From positions 4,460,576 through 4,524,575 of the forward strand of contig JACBWW010000050.1 of assembly GCA_020086605.1 (NCBI GenBank): DNA of 64,000 nt. The letters are read 5' to 3'. Numbering within the stretch: the stretch's first letter is position 1; each line of letters starts with the position of its first letter. The notes below the pieces were generated by a model that was not told where the DNA came from, made no database searches, and saw only the letters and a list, made by a program, of their open reading frames with translations. Shown here piece by piece: positions 1-15,106 of the stretch. Source of the stretch: Lanius collurio. Taxonomy: Eukaryota; Chordata; Aves; Passeriformes; Laniidae. Both the position numbers and the translations under genes were made by a program.

Positions 1-1136
<1,136 letters not shown>

Positions 1137-4100
1137 TCACGCCAGACAGCGGGAAGCCACGAGGAAAAACGTGTCCCTGGGCAGGTACAGACATTCAGCT
1201 CCTCCCAAAAATCAGTGAGCTTCGTTTGATGCTGGCACCCAAGTTCATGGACCACCACGAACAGACAAAGCCACCCAGGGACCCCCAGCCCCAGCAGCCC
1301 CCCATCAGTGCCCGCCACACACCAGGATGGCTGGGGACAGCCCCACATCACCCGTGGATCCCATCTGGGGTCTCAACACCCTCGACACCCCATTCGTCCC
1401 GGCTGCACAGGATCCACCTCCCTTCCAGGAAGGTGGCACGAGGACCAGAAGCAGCGCCTCAGAGATGGGAGTCGCTCCCCTCCGTGTTCCTGTGGCAGCT
1501 CCTCCAGCCATCAGCTACCCTGGCTTTTTCCACACATGGAACTTCCTCAGAGTCCCACCTCTGGGATTGCTGAGAAGGAGCCGAGAACCTCACACACATT
1601 CCAAAATCTATAGTAATGAAAGTTTGATGACCTTGGAAGGCAACCGGCAGGCACAGGAAGGACTCCAGAGGTTTTCTTTTAAAACATAAAGATTTTTTTC
1701 AAGCCCATCTCTGGAAAACAAATTAGGGCAGAAAGGAGCTGGTGCACACCGAGTCCAGCAGTGGAAACACTTGAGGCCCCCTGCACCTGCTCTGGGAACA
1801 GGGATGCTGCACCTCAGGGATGCTGGCAGAACCCTCTCCCATCCAGGCTTGGTGCCCAGGTGCCGGGTGAGGAGCAGGGAAGTTGCAGTAGAGCAGCAGG
1901 GGGTGGGAGAGGAGGGGGTGGGGAGGAGAACGGGACAGAGGGAGGCAGCAACCTCAGGGTTGTTTGCAGCAGTCCAAAAACCGAGGGAAATTGGGTCATT
2001 GTTCCACTAATTCATCTAATTACAGGCCAGAGCAGCTCTCTGGCGCGCTGAGCAATTAGCACTCTTTCTCTCACCCTCTCCCTGAGGTACAGCAGGTACC
2101 AACCTGTCCCTCCAGAAAAGCGGCTGGGTTTCCTAGGATACCCTAGCAGCAGAAACACTGTGAGAACATCTGCAAACCGAGTTGTGTCAACTCCTTTTCC
2201 CAGTCTCCTCTCCCTCCCTGCCCCAGAGCAAGGGATGAGCCCGATGCCCCCGAGCCTGGCCCCAGCAGGGATGCATCGCCCACCACTCCCTGTGTACCAC
2301 ACAGCTTATCCCTGATATTTACAGGGATCTTTCACTCTTGCTGGCACTTTCCCTTTCCCCTGAGCCCTTTCCACACACTCTCCGTGCCCCAGCCTGTGCC
2401 CAGCCCCTGCTGCCCACTGGGCAGAGAGGAGAGCAGAAAAGAGACTTAATTAAGTCAGGAGCACCCAGAGGCTGGGGAGAGTTGTGCTGTTAAATTGGTT
2501 GTAAGATCAAAATCAATAAGTGAGATAAAGCACGGCCACTCGGAGGCATGAGGGAGGGAGAAGAGCCCCATCACATCCAGCCCTTTCACACACCCTGCCA
2601 GCGAGAGCAGGGTACCCCAGCGCTCCCCAAAATGCCAGCACAGGGGACACGCTGTGCCAACGTCATGCTGGAAATCCTGAGACCCTCCTTTATCTTTTGC
2701 TCCTCATGTCCCAGCCCCTGGAGGGCCACCGGCCTGCGAAAGGGGCAGGAACAGCCCCAGCGCTGACTGCAGCCAGGACCGAGCCCCTCCGGGAGGTCGG
2801 GGATGCTCCCGGGCAGGATGCAGGCTCCGGCTCCCGGCAGCAGAGCAGGACTGGGATGGGCAGCGCTCTCCTGTCACCACGGACCCGTGTCACGGACGGA
2901 GCGACGGAGGCGGAGCCGCCGCCTCCCGCAGCCTCCCCACAGCCCGGTCCCCGGGGCAGGAGCGGCCCCCGGAGCGCCCCGGCCGCCAAGTCCTCGCCTA
3001 ACCCAGATTTGTGTGAAGGGCTGCGGAGCCGCCGCGCTGAGCCTCCAGGCAAGGCTCGGCCCATTTCAGGGCACTCCGTCCCCGCGCTCCAAATTAGCTG
3101 CTAAGAATGGGACTCCGCTGTGGCAAGGTGACATGCTCCTTGTCCTCGCTGGGGACAGGGGACATCACGAGCTCTCTGGGAAGGAGGTCTGGGCAGATCA
3201 CCAGACCGAGGCAGTTGCACTCAGACCTGTCACCCGAGCGAGGACAAAAAGCTGGCCCGCTGCTGTGGGTGCCTGCACATCCTCCCGCAGGCTCCCGGCT
3301 GTGGGACCACACACTGCAGGAGCTGCTCCCGGCAGACCCACCCAGCCCGGAGCCTCGGGGCACGGTCCGAGCAGCCCCGGACCACCCTCAGATCTAATAA
3401 AGTGGCTGGGAAAAGCTAACCAAGCTTCCCGGCACACCAGCCTGGCTGCTGGCTGCTTTTCCCAAGCCCCTCTGCGGCTGGAAGCTACAGACATCCCCTC
3501 TCCTGGATAACCAGGCTTGCTGGAAGGCACAGACACCACCGTCACATCACTGCTAATTATAAATCCAATGCTCCAAGCAAACCTTGCAGCTTTGGACTTC
3601 AGCATATCTCACCTGTCAATTGCTTATTACCCCTCTAATGATGCCTTTTATTATTTTTTTTTTTTTAATCACATCACCCAGAACCCCAAGTTTCTGAATT
3701 AAGGTTTCTCAAAGCTCCTGAGATGGGACTCAGGCTGTGGAAGACCTTTGTGCTGCCACAGGGCAGCAGCTCCCGTATCTGTAGAACAATTTAAATCCTT
3801 TTCGATCACTTACAATATCCACGTCTGATGTGCTAATAATTATTCTTTATTTTTAGGCAAGGACCCAAACTAAAATTACATCTCACCATCCAAGTTATTT
3901 GAAAAAAGCTGCCAGATTTAGGCTATAAAAATCCCAATGATCTCATGCTTTTCATCATATGTACTGGAGGAAAAAAAGAAGGGGAAAAAAAAAAGTGAAG
4001 GCGTTTTTATAGGTCACCCAGGCAAAGGGGTTAGTTTTACTTCAGAGAAAGGGGGAAGAGAGACTTCAGGTGGAGAAAAGAGCAGAGAGGAGCTTTTGGA

Positions 4101-7100
4101 AGGATGCAAATGAGAGAGGAGGCAGGATGGGAAATATATGCTAATCCCCCAAAGTATAATTGAATAGTGAGCAATCACCAGCAGACAAAAACACTCTTTC
4201 AGGACAGGAAAAAATAATAATCCAATGCTTTGTGTTTGCAACCAAGATGATTATTTTGTTTTGGAGGCTCTGGGGAGGAGGGCGAGCTCCCGCTGGGGCC
4301 ACCACACCTGCGGGCTTTGGGGCTCAGCCCCCGGTGCCGCTCCAGCTCCCAGCAGCTGAGCAGAGCACACACCCTCGCCTCCAGCTGAAGACCTGCCCTT
4401 TTAGATCTCTTCACCCAGGGGTCAAAAGGAGAAAAAAAAACCCCCAAAATAATCTCATTTAAAGGATTCCCTGCTCTTTGGAACCGTGCAGAATAAAGCA
4501 TGAGTGATGCTTGATCACCCTGCCCACACAAAGTCAGCCCTGAATTCGGGCACTGCCCCACTCTACAGCACCCATCGTGCCTGCTCTGCCTGTGCCAGGA
4601 GCTGTGCATTGCTGGGCTCCCATCCCCATCATCCCATCCCACCAGCAGCCCTGAGCCCTAAGGGACAGCACACACAGCTCAGGCCACACTGCCAAGAGCT
4701 TCACACCAGACCCCACAAGCAAAGCCTGAACCCTAAATGGCCAGACCAACCCTGGATTCACCCCCCAACCCCAAACTGAGCCCCCCTCAAGCATTCCCCT
4801 CGGGGAGCACTGCTGATGCTCACGCAGACAAACTGTCCCAGCAAAGGGTGTGCTGGGTGGAGAGAGGCATAGGCTGAGACAGACTAATCTCAGCCCAAAA
4901 TCTGGGGCAGGCAGGGTGCTGGCTGGCACACAAATTAATATTTATAATTAAGTGGAAAGGCCCCTGGAGGCTTGCACTGCCACCTGACTCTACAAGGGAG
5001 ACTACTTCATAATTAATACACTGGTCAAATGGCTCACAGAAAGTGAGGTACCTGATGAACTCACCTCGTTCCTGCCCTGTTCTGGGGGAGAATCAGTGGG
5101 GTGAATCCATCCCTGCCCTCTCTGCAGACAGCATCATGTGTAGCATGACATACTAAAGGCTCTTGGGTCCAAACCTGGCTTGAGAGGCAGGGCCAGCAGG
5201 ATCAGGTCACCCACTCTGATGCCACAGCAGAGCACAGCCTTGGGGACACCCGGGGACAGGGACACCAGGGCCAAGTCCTGCCCTTGGCACAGTTCAGAGT
5301 AATGTCAAAGCCTCCATCACCTTGGCCTGCTCTTTCTAGGTTTTAGGGCTGTGACCCAGGTGGATTGAGCTGCTGCAGAGCTCCTGCTCCCACCCTTCCC
5401 AGCAGCTTGGAGAGCTCTGCATGGGCACAAGTGACTCCCTGCGTAATGTGATGAGGCTGAAGGACAAAATCTGCCTTTACCAGCCTTTGATCTGATGGGT
5501 GAAATAATCCCCCAAGGCCACCTCTTCCCAGAGAGGTTTTGGTGCATGAGGGAGCATCCCCTCTTCTGCACCCTGCGGGTTGGCCAAACCCCACGTCTCC
5601 CCCCTGCCCAAGTCCCCACGCTGCCTCTCAGCAGACACAGGATTTGGCAGGGGGAGATGATGCTGGTAAAACTGCATTTGCCCACACAGGACCTGGTGGG
5701 AACCAAAAGTCACTGACAGGAGAGCTGGCCCCACAAAGGGAATGGAGCACAGGCAAAGGCGCACCACAGCCTGAACTCGTGCTGAAGGAGGGGTGTGAGA
5801 CCCCAGAGCAGCCACCTGTGTGATCCCACCTTCTCACATGAGGATGAGGAGGAAACAACCCACTGTCCCTTCCCTCAGGCCAGACTTATACCCTCCCAAG
5901 CCCTCTCCCAGAGCAAGGTACGTGACAGTGCAAAGAAGCTCAAGGCTTCACCCGACGGGGCAGCAAGCGCCTCGCCCCAGAGCAGGAGCCCTGCAAGGGT
6001 GTCGGGGTGCAGCAGGAGCCCCTGGGGACCACGGGGAATCGAGGGGTGCCTGGCAGGGGAGGCAGTGCCCCCGGGACCAGCAGCCACGTGGGAGGGACTG
6101 ACTCACTCTGCGGCTTCAGGAAACCAACCGGAGCTGGGAAGGATGGAGCGGGAATCGCGTGAGTGGCACGCGGGCCGGATCCTGCGCTGGGAGAAGGCGG
6201 GATGCCCGTCTCCCCCAAAGCCACAGCCAGCATTCTGCATGCCCAGGATCCCCACTCCCATCTGCAGCAGCAGGAAGCCTTTTCCTTCATCACCACCCCA
6301 TCCCCTCGCCGAGCCAGGGAAGCGGTGCTGCCCTTTGTACGAGGTGCGGTGTCGGGCACGTCCCAGGGCTGTGGCATATGGCACATGAATCATTCACCGA
6401 GCTGGGAAATCAATTATTCATCCAAACAAAAGGCAAAACATCTTACTAACTGTCCTGAAAGGAAAGAGCTGGGAAAGGGGTGGGAGAGGGGGCAGGCATC
6501 AGGTTGAAGACTGACAACATTCGTGGAAGGAAAAGAAGGAAAAGAGCAGGGAAAAAGTCTTGTCTGGTGTGATCAAAGTACTGCTGGGCTCTTGGCTGGT
6601 TTATCCCTGTAGGACAGCACTCCTTGCAGTGCTCTGGCTCCAGCAGGATAACCATGTCAGGGTGCTGCACTTGTGCTCTGATTTAGCACTTGCTCTCCAA
6701 GCCTCTTATCTGTTCCCCCAAGCTTCCCTGCTTGGAGGTGCACTGTACTTCCTGGGTTAGGGAAATGAAGGCGTGGGCACTGTGGGAAGAGCCTGTTCCC
6801 AGCCCAGGCGTGCTCTCACACTGGTGTGCTGTGCCAGGCACCTGTGGGGCCAGCACCCCAAACCACCAGGGCATGCATCATATCAATATTCCCAGATGGA
6901 GCTGCTGCCAGCGCCTTTTCAAGGCTCTCCCTCCCATCTTTGGAACTCCAAGATTAAAAAGAGCACCCAAACACACAGAACTGGGGTTGTGCAAGGTGCA
7001 CGAAATAGCTGAGGACAAAACATCCCTGCCTCTCCCATGGGGGAGCTCAGGGGGAACCATGAAAAGGCAGCTTTCCCAGACAGTCATCCCAAAATCCAGG

Positions 7101-9317
7101 CAGCACCAAAACAAGCAAAAAAGCCAACCTGCCCTCCTCATCCCTGGGCTCATCCTGCAACCCCACAGCACAGCAGGGAACATCCTCCTCGGAACTATTC
7201 TGTCCTGCTTCCCACCAGCCACAGCAGGAATCCAGGGCACAGGCGTGTGCAGGATGTCCCTGGGAGGCCAGGCAGAGAGACCAGGCTCACAGCTGCTGCT
7301 CGGCTTTGCAGGGAGAGGACGCTGGATTTTGGGGCAGGACTTGGAGAGCCAGGCTCTCCTGCTCCGGCCCCTCTGGCTGGCTGTGGGTTTGCTAAGGGCA
7401 CGGCAGGCAGCGCCAGCAATCCCTCATTCCTGCTTTCCCTTGGCTACACTCCACCCCACAAAAACCCTTTAATGAAAACCACCGTGCCCAAGGGCTTCAC
7501 AAAAGACACCCAGGTGTAGCAGCTCTTATTAAACCCTCCCAAAAACCCCGACGGCAGCGCTTCCTTTTAGTGACCCCAGTGTATTTATGCAGCTTTTACA
7601 GCAGCTGCTTCCCCAGCTCCTGAGCAGCACAGCTTCACAAGGGCCTTTTGATTCCCGTTTGGATTTTTTCCCCATTGTTAGCAGCGTTCCCCCACCCCTT
7701 CACCTCTCACGAGTTATTGTATTACTGCTGTAAAAAAAGCCAACGGTGCTTTGGTGATGCTCAGGCACCAGAGTGTGTAAAGCACACACCCACCTGGATA
7801 TTTGCAGAGGGAGTTTAACCCTTCTTGTTCCATCAAATATGGTGTAGGACAAAGCAGGCAGCTGTAGGGTCCTTGTTCTCTATTCCTAATGGCACCCAGG
7901 GAGCTCATGCTCCACTTGCTGGTGGCTGAAGCTCTTTCAGCCTCACTTTCTCAGGACCACCAATTAAAAGGTCTCCAACCTTCCACTGTCATTTCTGACC
8001 CATTTTCCTCTTTTTTGGTCCAGGTCACACTGCATTAAGCAGGTCACAAGTCCAGCTTCAGCATCCAGCTAGCTCTGAGACAAGGGGAACGCCCCTAAAC
8101 CCCAGGGGAAATGCAGATGTTCTCCTTGCTGGTTCTGCCTCACAACGAGTAAAGGTATTTTATGCACACTTTCAGATAAAATTATTTTTAGCTGGGGGAG
8201 AACAGGCTGTTTTTTCAGGCAGCAATGATGATTTGGAAACCACAGGTTACAAAAAGAGCAGGTTTACAAATGTGACTATTAGTTCCCCAGTGGAAGCTTT
8301 AGCATCAGGGAGTTTTAGGTGGGCGTTGATTTCCACTGAGATGAAAAAAAAAAACTGATTTATTGACACAAGAAACAAACACCAGTTGAACCCCAGTCAG
8401 TGTCATCCACTCCTGCACAGGGTCCCAGGAGGCTGCTCATGGGAGAAGCCCCTCATTAGGCTTATTTACAGCAGGGAGAGGGTGCAGAAAATCCCACTGC
8501 TCATGGAAATCCCAGTGAGGTGTCTGCCACCATGATGCCACCCAGACTAAGGACCTCTCCCATCAGATACATGGCAAAAGGTAAGTCCAGAAAGGAATAG
8601 TAAAAACCTGTGTCACAACTGGAGGGACAAGGGCCAGTGAGTGTGATGCTGAGTCCCTCAGGGATGGATCCTGGGGTGGGTCCTGTTCACATGGATGTTT
8701 TCTCTGGCCCATCATGGGATGCATCAGCATCCCAAACCCACTGAGCACACCCTGAGGAAAGCCTTACCCTGCTCTTCTGATGCTCACTACATCCCCTCCA
8801 ACACAGCCACAGCGTCTTTATAAGCCACAACAAGATCCCCACGACCACCAAATCTCCCAGATCTCTATCCAGACACTTTGAGATGCATCAAGCAGAAAGT
8901 CTGAGTCTGCAGAGGCGATCCCGAAGCCGCCGGGCACCCGCACACGTCCCCCGTGCGGGCTCCACCGCCCGCCTTACGCAACCGCCACAGAGAGAGCCGC
9001 CAAGTGCAAACCTTCTCCCACAAGCTGTTTGCAAGTCATTTGCCAGCCAAGGATTATTTGCTGCAGGAATTTGCCAATAATTCAGCAGATTAAACAGGCA
9101 AGAGTTTCTTGCATGGGAAGCGCAACCATGGCACCAGGGAGCAGCAGCTTTGGCAGCACCCCAGGGCAAAAGCAAGAGCTGACTAGCACAGAGGAGCCCA
9201 TGTCCTGGTCCTGCTGATCCCAGTGACCCCAAAATCAGGCCAGGGTGAAAATCCTCCTCCACCCACCACACAGTAGAATTTGCCCCAACAGGTCGGGGAG
9301 GCCTTGCCAGCAGGCAC

Positions 9318-9541
9318 TGCTGGGGCAAAGTGAGCCAGAGAAGGGGCATTCCCTGGGGAGGGTTCCACTCTGTTGGGGCAAAGCAAGCCAGAGAAGGGGC
9401 ATTCCCTGGGGAGGGTTCCACTCTGTTTGGGCAAAGTGAGCCAGAGAAGGGGCATTCCCTGGGCAGGGTTCCACTCTGTTGGGGCAAAGCGAGCCAGAGA
9501 AGGGGCATTCCCTGGGGAGGGTTCCACTCTGCTGGAGCAAA
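9318..9541. repeat. 53-bp tandem minisatellite, about 4.2 copies
   Basis: The motif GGGCAAAGTGAGCCAGAGAA and its continuation recurs. The marker AGCCAGAG starts at 9333, 9386, 9439 and 9492, an exact 53-bp period. The copies differ by only a few substitutions (GTGAG, GCAAG, GTGAG, GCGAG; GGGGAGG or GGGCAGG), indicating recent tandem duplication. The period is not a multiple of three, so the open frames through it on both strands are repeat artefacts. It lies in CACNA1E intron 3. Confidence 0.95.
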
Positions 9542-9755
9542 CCCCAGGACACTGGGGGGACCACAGTGAGGAAGCAGACACTGAAGGGCTGTGCCCCGTG
9601 ACCGGCAGTCCTGGGGGAATGTGGGTACCTCCTGTCAGGGTGGCCAGCACGGCGTTCACAGCCCTTCATGGACAATTGATTCCCTGGCACGGGGCCCGGC
9701 TCAGCCCGGCACCGAGAGGAGCTGGCTAGGCTTCTGCGAGTGAGTAATTGCCGAG

Positions 9756-9768
9756 CGCTGACTCAGCA
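9756..9768. promoter_or_regulatory. Candidate MAF recognition element (T-MARE / NF-E2-like)
   Basis: The sequence CGCTGACTCAGCA differs from the 13-bp palindromic T-MARE (TGCTGACTCAGCA) only at the first base, and it contains a full AP-1 core. Such sites bind MAF, NRF2/small MAF or AP-1 dimers. It sits in a locally CpG-rich stretch of CACNA1E intron 3. Function is inferred from the motif only. Confidence 0.35.
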
Positions 9769-11349
9769 CCGGCTCGGGTACAGCAGCTCGCCCGGGGCCG
9801 TGGGGAGGGCAGGAGAGGTCCCTGGTGAAGCCCTCCTCTCAGCTTCCCCTCAGCCCATACCCCAGAGGATGCCCGGGTCGGGATACAGGTCACGGGCATT
9901 TCCCAGCTTCCCACGCCCTCAGCCCAGCGCTGCAGCTGCCCCGCGAGCCCCTCTTGGTGCTACCACTGTGTGTCTCATGCTGTCCACACAGATATGAGCA
10001 CCTTTGCCCGCCCAGGAGCCACAGAAACCCCTCCATGAGTCACTTTGCAGATGTGGGAGTGCAGCAGCCTGCTGTGCGAGGGCTGCACCTCCCACAGGCC
10101 GCCTGTTTGCTGCCCACCAGAAGCATCACCCACCACCAGCACACCCTCTATTCCCAGCTGACGCGGTCCCACTCCCCAGTGAGGCCATCCAGGTCCCTGT
10201 TGGACCAAGGGAGTCAAAATGTACCCGACCACGTTCTCCTCAAGCCTCCTCTCAGGCACAGTCTCCACCTGCACCTCTCCACCATGGACAAGCAGCACCC
10301 ATCACCATCCCCCAGCAGAAGCAGGCTCAGCGTTCCCCTTCCTCCTCCAGGTACCCAAACAGATGTCACATCCCACGTGGTGCCACCAAGAGTCAGGACT
10401 GTGCAGCAGGAAGCTCTGTGGAGACCACAGGCATCCCACCTGGTTCCCATGCCTCAGTTTCCCAGCCAGCCCTGCTGCTGCTCTGCTCCCAGCGAAGCTC
10501 TCATGCAGCACTCAGACCCAGGGGCACCTTCTGTTTGTACACATCACACCAGCTCCTCTGAACATCACATTTCCATCAGCAGGCAAAAAGAAATAGCTGC
10601 CATCCAGGCCCCACCTGCCCCCCCACACAGAGAGGGGCCCAGGGGGTCACCTCGGGGGGCTTCTGCCCAAGCTGACTGCCAGTGCTGGCTAACACAAGCC
10701 CAAACGTCCCTGCTCGTTTCTGTGTCACCAGGACAGCCCAGCAAGCAGGACTCAAATCTGGGCCACGTCCCTGGCAGGTGACACCACCAGTGACACAAGC
10801 AGCAGCCGTGAAGCTCTGTGTGCTACCACCCCCAGCATCCCTGCTGCATGCTGGGATGAGGAGCAGAATCGCCTGGGAATGCGGCCCCAGCCAGACCTCA
10901 CTCCCCAACCCCAGCAACAAGGCACGCCTGGAAAGTGCTTGGGAAGGCAAGAGAAGAGATTTTCCCCCTCCTCATGTAGGGTTTGACCAGAATCTCTCTC
11001 AGATCACATCCAGTCACTTCTCAGGTCATACCACCACCTTGTCCTCACTTTGCCTTGTATTCAGGTGGGTGACAGGGCACCAAGTGAGAAAAGCTAGATA
11101 TGGTGGCCTCAGAGCCAGCCCTACTGTCCCTGTAGGGAACCTTGTCCCACCATCAGTGACCACAGCAAAGCCAACACAGCACCTCCAGCACAGGGAACCA
11201 TCCTCCCCTCCCTCCTGGGGATGAAGAAACACCACTGACAACAGCAAACCAGGATCTTCCCCCCATGTCCTGGAGCTCATGTCCTTGCCAGGAACGAGTC
11301 CTCAAGCCCAACCCACTCCACCACCTGACCCACAGCACCCACAGACTCA

Positions 11350-12046
<697 letters not shown>

Positions 12047-14507
12047 GCAGAGAAGAGGTGGGAGGCACCCCCAGCCCTCCAGCCCACCCCTCATTTCACC
12101 TGCTCAGCCCCTGCTGCTGTTGTCCCCAGCACGCACACACAGCCTGCCTTCCAGCTCCCGCTGCTCCCACCTTGGTGGTTTGGAAATGAGAGGGGTGACA
12201 GCCCCCAAAACCTTCCTCTCTGGAGACCTGCTGGGCCTCATCACCTCCTTCCTGACTTTGTGGGACATCAACCTGCAGCCTCTGTTGGGATGAGAACTCC
12301 CGTGGGAGAGAGATGCTACTCGTGCAGGGAGCCCAGCAGGTGGACACAACCAGGCTGGGCTTTGCCTGGAAGAAGGTTTGGCATAGTCCTTGGCACTGTC
12401 AGGGAGGCTCTCCCTGGCATGGTACACTCCTGGCCAGGGCTCACACACTCCTGCTTCCCATCACAAAGCAGCAGGAGAGGGGGCTCAGAAAGGGGAGACA
12501 TCACAAGGTATCAGCAGCCCTTGTCCTAAAACATCCCCAGGAGAGGGAGCATCTGCACAGCCCGAGGAGGATGGGGCATCCCTCACAGGTCCCGGGGATC
12601 TGATCTGGGTCAGTTTGCCCTGTGGCCTTGCCAAGCACCCCATGGGCAGCAGGATGAACCCAGGTGGCATTGGGACCTGCAGAGCATGTGGCTGAGCAGT
12701 TGCAGCTCAAGACACTGATGTCACCTGGGTCTGAGCTTCAGTTCAGGCAGGGTGGGAACTCCCCGTGGAGATATCCCAGCTCAGCCACACCTCAGCAAGA
12801 CCCCAAGGGACAGCAGCACCTCAGCAACAGGAGCTGGCTGGACCCTTATGAGCATCCTAAATCCTACATCCACATCTAGGTCTTACACACCCTTCCCCAG
12901 GAGCAACCCCGAGCCAGGACAAGTGGCAGTAAATACTGGTGTCTGAGGACCTGAGATAGGAAAGGGCAGGTTGACATCCAGGAAAGCACCCCAAACTCAG
13001 CTCCCTCCTGCCTTTTGATTCATGGGATGGAGGCAGGGACATGGAGCTCTCTCCTGCCTGGCCCACTGCCGAGCTCTGAAAACAAAGCACTTCCAAATGA
13101 CAGGATAGCCATATCTTTCCAACTTCCCATCCATCTTTCCCAATTCTTCACAATAAAAGCTCTGCTGTCCTCAACAACAAACTGTGGAGCGATACAGCAG
13201 CAGGCAGCACACCCCTGCTTCTGCTCCCTCCTTGCCAAAACATCTCTATTACTGCCACCACTGGCACCAGCGGCCACCCTGGGAGAGGACTGCCACCTTC
13301 CCAAAGCTTGTGTCTGTGGAAGGGGGATGTGATCCCACCTGGGATGGATTTGCCCATAAAGGAATCATCTCCACTCCCACCATGCCAAGCTGGCTAAGCC
13401 TTTCCCCACCACACAAGGCTTCTCCAGACCCAACACCCTCAGGCTGACATGTTTCAGGCAAGGAGGTGTCCAACACCCATCCCATCAGCCCTGGGAAAAG
13501 GGGTGATTTTGTCTTTTCCAACATTTTCTTTTGGCCACCAGCTGCAATAAAATGCTTTCAACCAGTGGCCCTGAGCCCAAAAGCAAGAGAAGACACCCCA
13601 GTGCCAGCTGTGAGCACGGGAAAGGGGAAAGTATGACGTGACCCTGGCAGCAGTGATGCTGTGGCATGCTGGCAAGGTAGGAGCAGGGATGGCCATGGAA
13701 GCAGGTCCCTCGAGAGATGGCCAGGAGAGGCAGCCAAGGAGAGCCTGAGGGAGCTAGGGTGTATTTAGCCTGGTGGGAGGAAGAGCCAGGAGAGATTCGG
13801 CCAAGGCATTTAAAAGGCCACTCAGTGAAATTAATGGTTGCTAAGTTAGAGGCAAACCCAAAGGGAAAGGCTGCAGAGCTCCCTGCTGCCGGCTCAGGCC
13901 TCGCTGCCAGCCGGGCACGGAGCAGCTCCCTGCGCTTGGGGAAGGGGGCCAGAATCCAAAAGTTTTCCTCTGAGGCTTAACACAAGTGAGTATTTCACTG
14001 CATGGCTCGGGCAAAGGCCACGTCCTCTCCCTGCTCCCCACCTCTGGCCACAGGCTCCCGCTTGGCCCTCCACCAGCCTATTTGGGACCTTTTGGTATCG
14101 TTTTCCTGAAAGTCTGCGAGCAATTAGCACCGGCTTAGGAGACAAACAGCGTGTTAGTGGGGCGGGGCAGCAGCTCCCCAGGCACCAGGCACATTTGCCT
14201 AGATGAGAAGTGTGGGAACGGCACGGGGAGTCCGTCTGTCCGCCCAGCATCCCGCACTGCTGCCTGCCACAGCCACTGTTCCCGTGGGACAGACACCCAG
14301 GTGGGGAAAACCCAACTGCTCCAAAGGCAGCAGCGTGGGAGCCCTGCTCAGAAGTGCCCGGGGAGCTCAGGACACCTTGCCCCAATCTCTCCTTGCTGGC
14401 TCCAGCATCTGGCTCAAAGCACAAGGACAATGCACATCTGCCACACCCCTGCACAGCACACATTCCCACTCCACCTCCAGCGAGTGCATGGCGTGTGGGC
14501 GAACAGA

Positions 14508-14632
14508 TATCATGGAATCAAGGCATGGTTTAAGTTAGAAGGGACCTTAGAGATCATCTCATTCCAGCCTGTCATGGACACAGACGCCTCCCACTAGACT
14601 GCGGTGCTCAGAGCCCCGTCCAGCCTGGCCGA
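14508..14632 (-). mobile_element. CR1 LINE 3'-end fragment
   Basis: The plus strand carries the reverse complement of the CR1 3' region: TTAGAAGGGACCTTAGAGAT, CCCACTAGACT, and CTCAGAGCCCCGTCCAGCCT. It is diverged and truncated, in CACNA1E intron 1. Confidence 0.85.
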
Positions 14633-15096
14633 GTCCTAAAGGGACCTAAACCTGACCTAAGCATGAGGTCACTGCCAACAGGGACTCTCCAAACCTCACT
14701 AGCCCAGGTTCTTGCAGAGCTGAGCCTGAGTTATCGCATGCAGAGCTGTGTGAGACATCAATCCCATGGAAACCAGCCCCCATAGCTCCAGCTGTGCCAG
14801 GTTTTGAGGGACCAAGAGGGAAAAAACCTCCCAAGGGACAACAGGAACATCTGGCTGAGCTCAGGGATATTTTATCCCCACTCTTCTGCCAAGCGAGCAT
14901 CCTCCCAGTCGGGGCTGGAGTCCACTGGACAATCCTCTATCAGCGCACATCACATGAACAATTACACAACCTTACAGCCACCCAAAAAGCAGAGCGGCCC
15001 TTGCCCCCCTCCAAGCCCAGTAAGTAATAAGAGCCCATCTCCCTCCAGCCTTCTCCTCCTCCGTCTGGCTTCCCCTGGAGGATCATTAGGGAGCCG

Positions 15097-15106
15097 ATAA
15101 AAATAG
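15097..15106. promoter_or_regulatory. Candidate MEF2-like site in intron 1
   Basis: ATAAAAATAG matches the MEF2 consensus YTAWWWWTAR at nine of ten positions. It lies in an AT-rich island (15.09-15.18 kb) within GC-rich intronic DNA, with an RFX-like half site (TTAGCAAC) further on. Motif evidence only. Confidence 0.2.

Noticed and set aside
9318..9541. Regularly spaced repeats suggesting a CRISPR array
   Set aside because: The copies are contiguous tandem units without unique spacers, in an intron of a vertebrate gene.
9183..9690. Open frames of about 150-200 codons on the minus strand with repeated peptide units
   Set aside because: They are translations of the 53-bp minisatellite in successive frames, not a repeat protein.
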